From Falsiphaeobacter marinintestinus (GTDB lineage Bacteria > Pseudomonadota > Alphaproteobacteria > Rhodobacterales > Rhodobacteraceae): 64,000 bases of DNA. Location of the stretch: positions 103,482-167,481 of the forward strand of contig NZ_VOGO01000010.1 of NCBI RefSeq assembly GCF_007923355.1, given 5' to 3'. Shown here one piece after another: positions 63,938 to 64,000 of this stretch (position 1 is the first letter of the stretch; every line of letters starts with the position of its first letter). Made by a program: the position numbers and the translations under genes. The notes under the pieces are model-generated. The model was given only the letters and a program-made list of their open reading frames with translations, was not told where the DNA came from and did not search any database.

Positions 63938-64000
63938 ATGCGCAAGAAGGTGACGAAAGCGATTTTTCCGGTTGCGGGTTTGGGGACGCGGTTCCTGCCG
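63938..64000 (+). CDS. galU: UTP-glucose-1-phosphate uridylyltransferase, N-terminus only
   Basis: Only 21 codons are visible: MRKKVTKAIFPVAGLGTRFLP, the start of GalU with the nucleotidyltransferase loop GLGTRFLP. GAGG lies upstream of the ATG. Makes UDP-glucose for exopolysaccharide and envelope sugars. 137 bp upstream (63801-63937) hold no gene; TTAATATAT at about 63868 may be part of a promoter. Confidence 0.85.
   Translation, partial: MRKKVTKAIFPVAGLGTRFLP

Overview
The window is about 64 kb of ordinary, densely packed, fairly GC-rich chromosome from an alphaproteobacterium, most likely a Rhodobacteraceae (Roseobacter-group) species. The evidence is gene content and order: parB-parA-rsmG-mnmG-mnmE-rho-hemJ facing maf-aroE-coaE-dnaQ, secB/fxsA facing Tim44-like/mltA/smr, regB-senC-regA linked to ahcY, and addAB joined to an amgK/murU/tsaE operon. 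No tRNA, rRNA, CRISPR array, insertion sequence or prophage was seen, and no gene looks broken. The first gene (ABC exporter half) and the last (galU) run off the ends.

Layout. 1-8.3 kb: paired ABC exporter genes behind a 10-codon leader ORF, a cca/Nudix/Hsp33 operon, a Nudix hydrolase, and a receiver-PP2C phosphatase divergent from a small Hpt protein across an intergenic region with two near-consensus CtrA boxes. 8.3-23.2 kb: ilvA, argG, a sulfotransferase-like gene with an 18-codon upstream ORF, periplasmic msrA, a ribokinase-like gene, maeB, mutS, grpE/hrcA, rph-rdgB-hemW-ybaN. 23.2-33.7 kb: the probable chromosomal replication origin (30544-30948, with DnaA boxes and an AT-rich stretch) with two perfect parS sites inside rsmG and at the mnmG start. 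Genes diverge from it on both sides. 33.7-41.7 kb: secB, fxsA, Tim44-like, mltA, smr, a lipoprotein hydrolase, hslUV with a good RpoH-type promoter, a KpsS-like protein and trxA. 41.7-51.8 kb: an operon of a PAS protein, tsaE, amgK, murU, addB and addA. 51.8-58.2 kb: regB/senC-regA, a GT61 glycosyltransferase, an HD hydrolase and ahcY with a possibly structured leader. 58.3-64 kb: DUF2853, DUF1761, an SH3 protein, a capsule-type ABC permease, cysQ, kdsB, a GT2 and galU, which look like the edge of a surface-polysaccharide region.

How the genes work together. The centre handles replication start, segregation (ParABS), tRNA wobble modification (MnmE/MnmG) and proofreading (DnaQ). The flanks hold protein quality control (HrcA, GrpE, HslUV, Hsp33, MsrA, SecB), recombination repair (AddAB, MutS), cell-wall recycling (AmgK, MurU, MltA), redox regulation (RegBA/SenC) and envelope glycan synthesis. 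I found no wholly new multi-gene system. The strongest less-expected signals are the origin itself, the CtrA-like boxes at the receiver-PP2C/Hpt pair and in front of the PAS-only gene, the tiny upstream ORFs, the inverted repeat over the cysQ start, and the ahcY leader.
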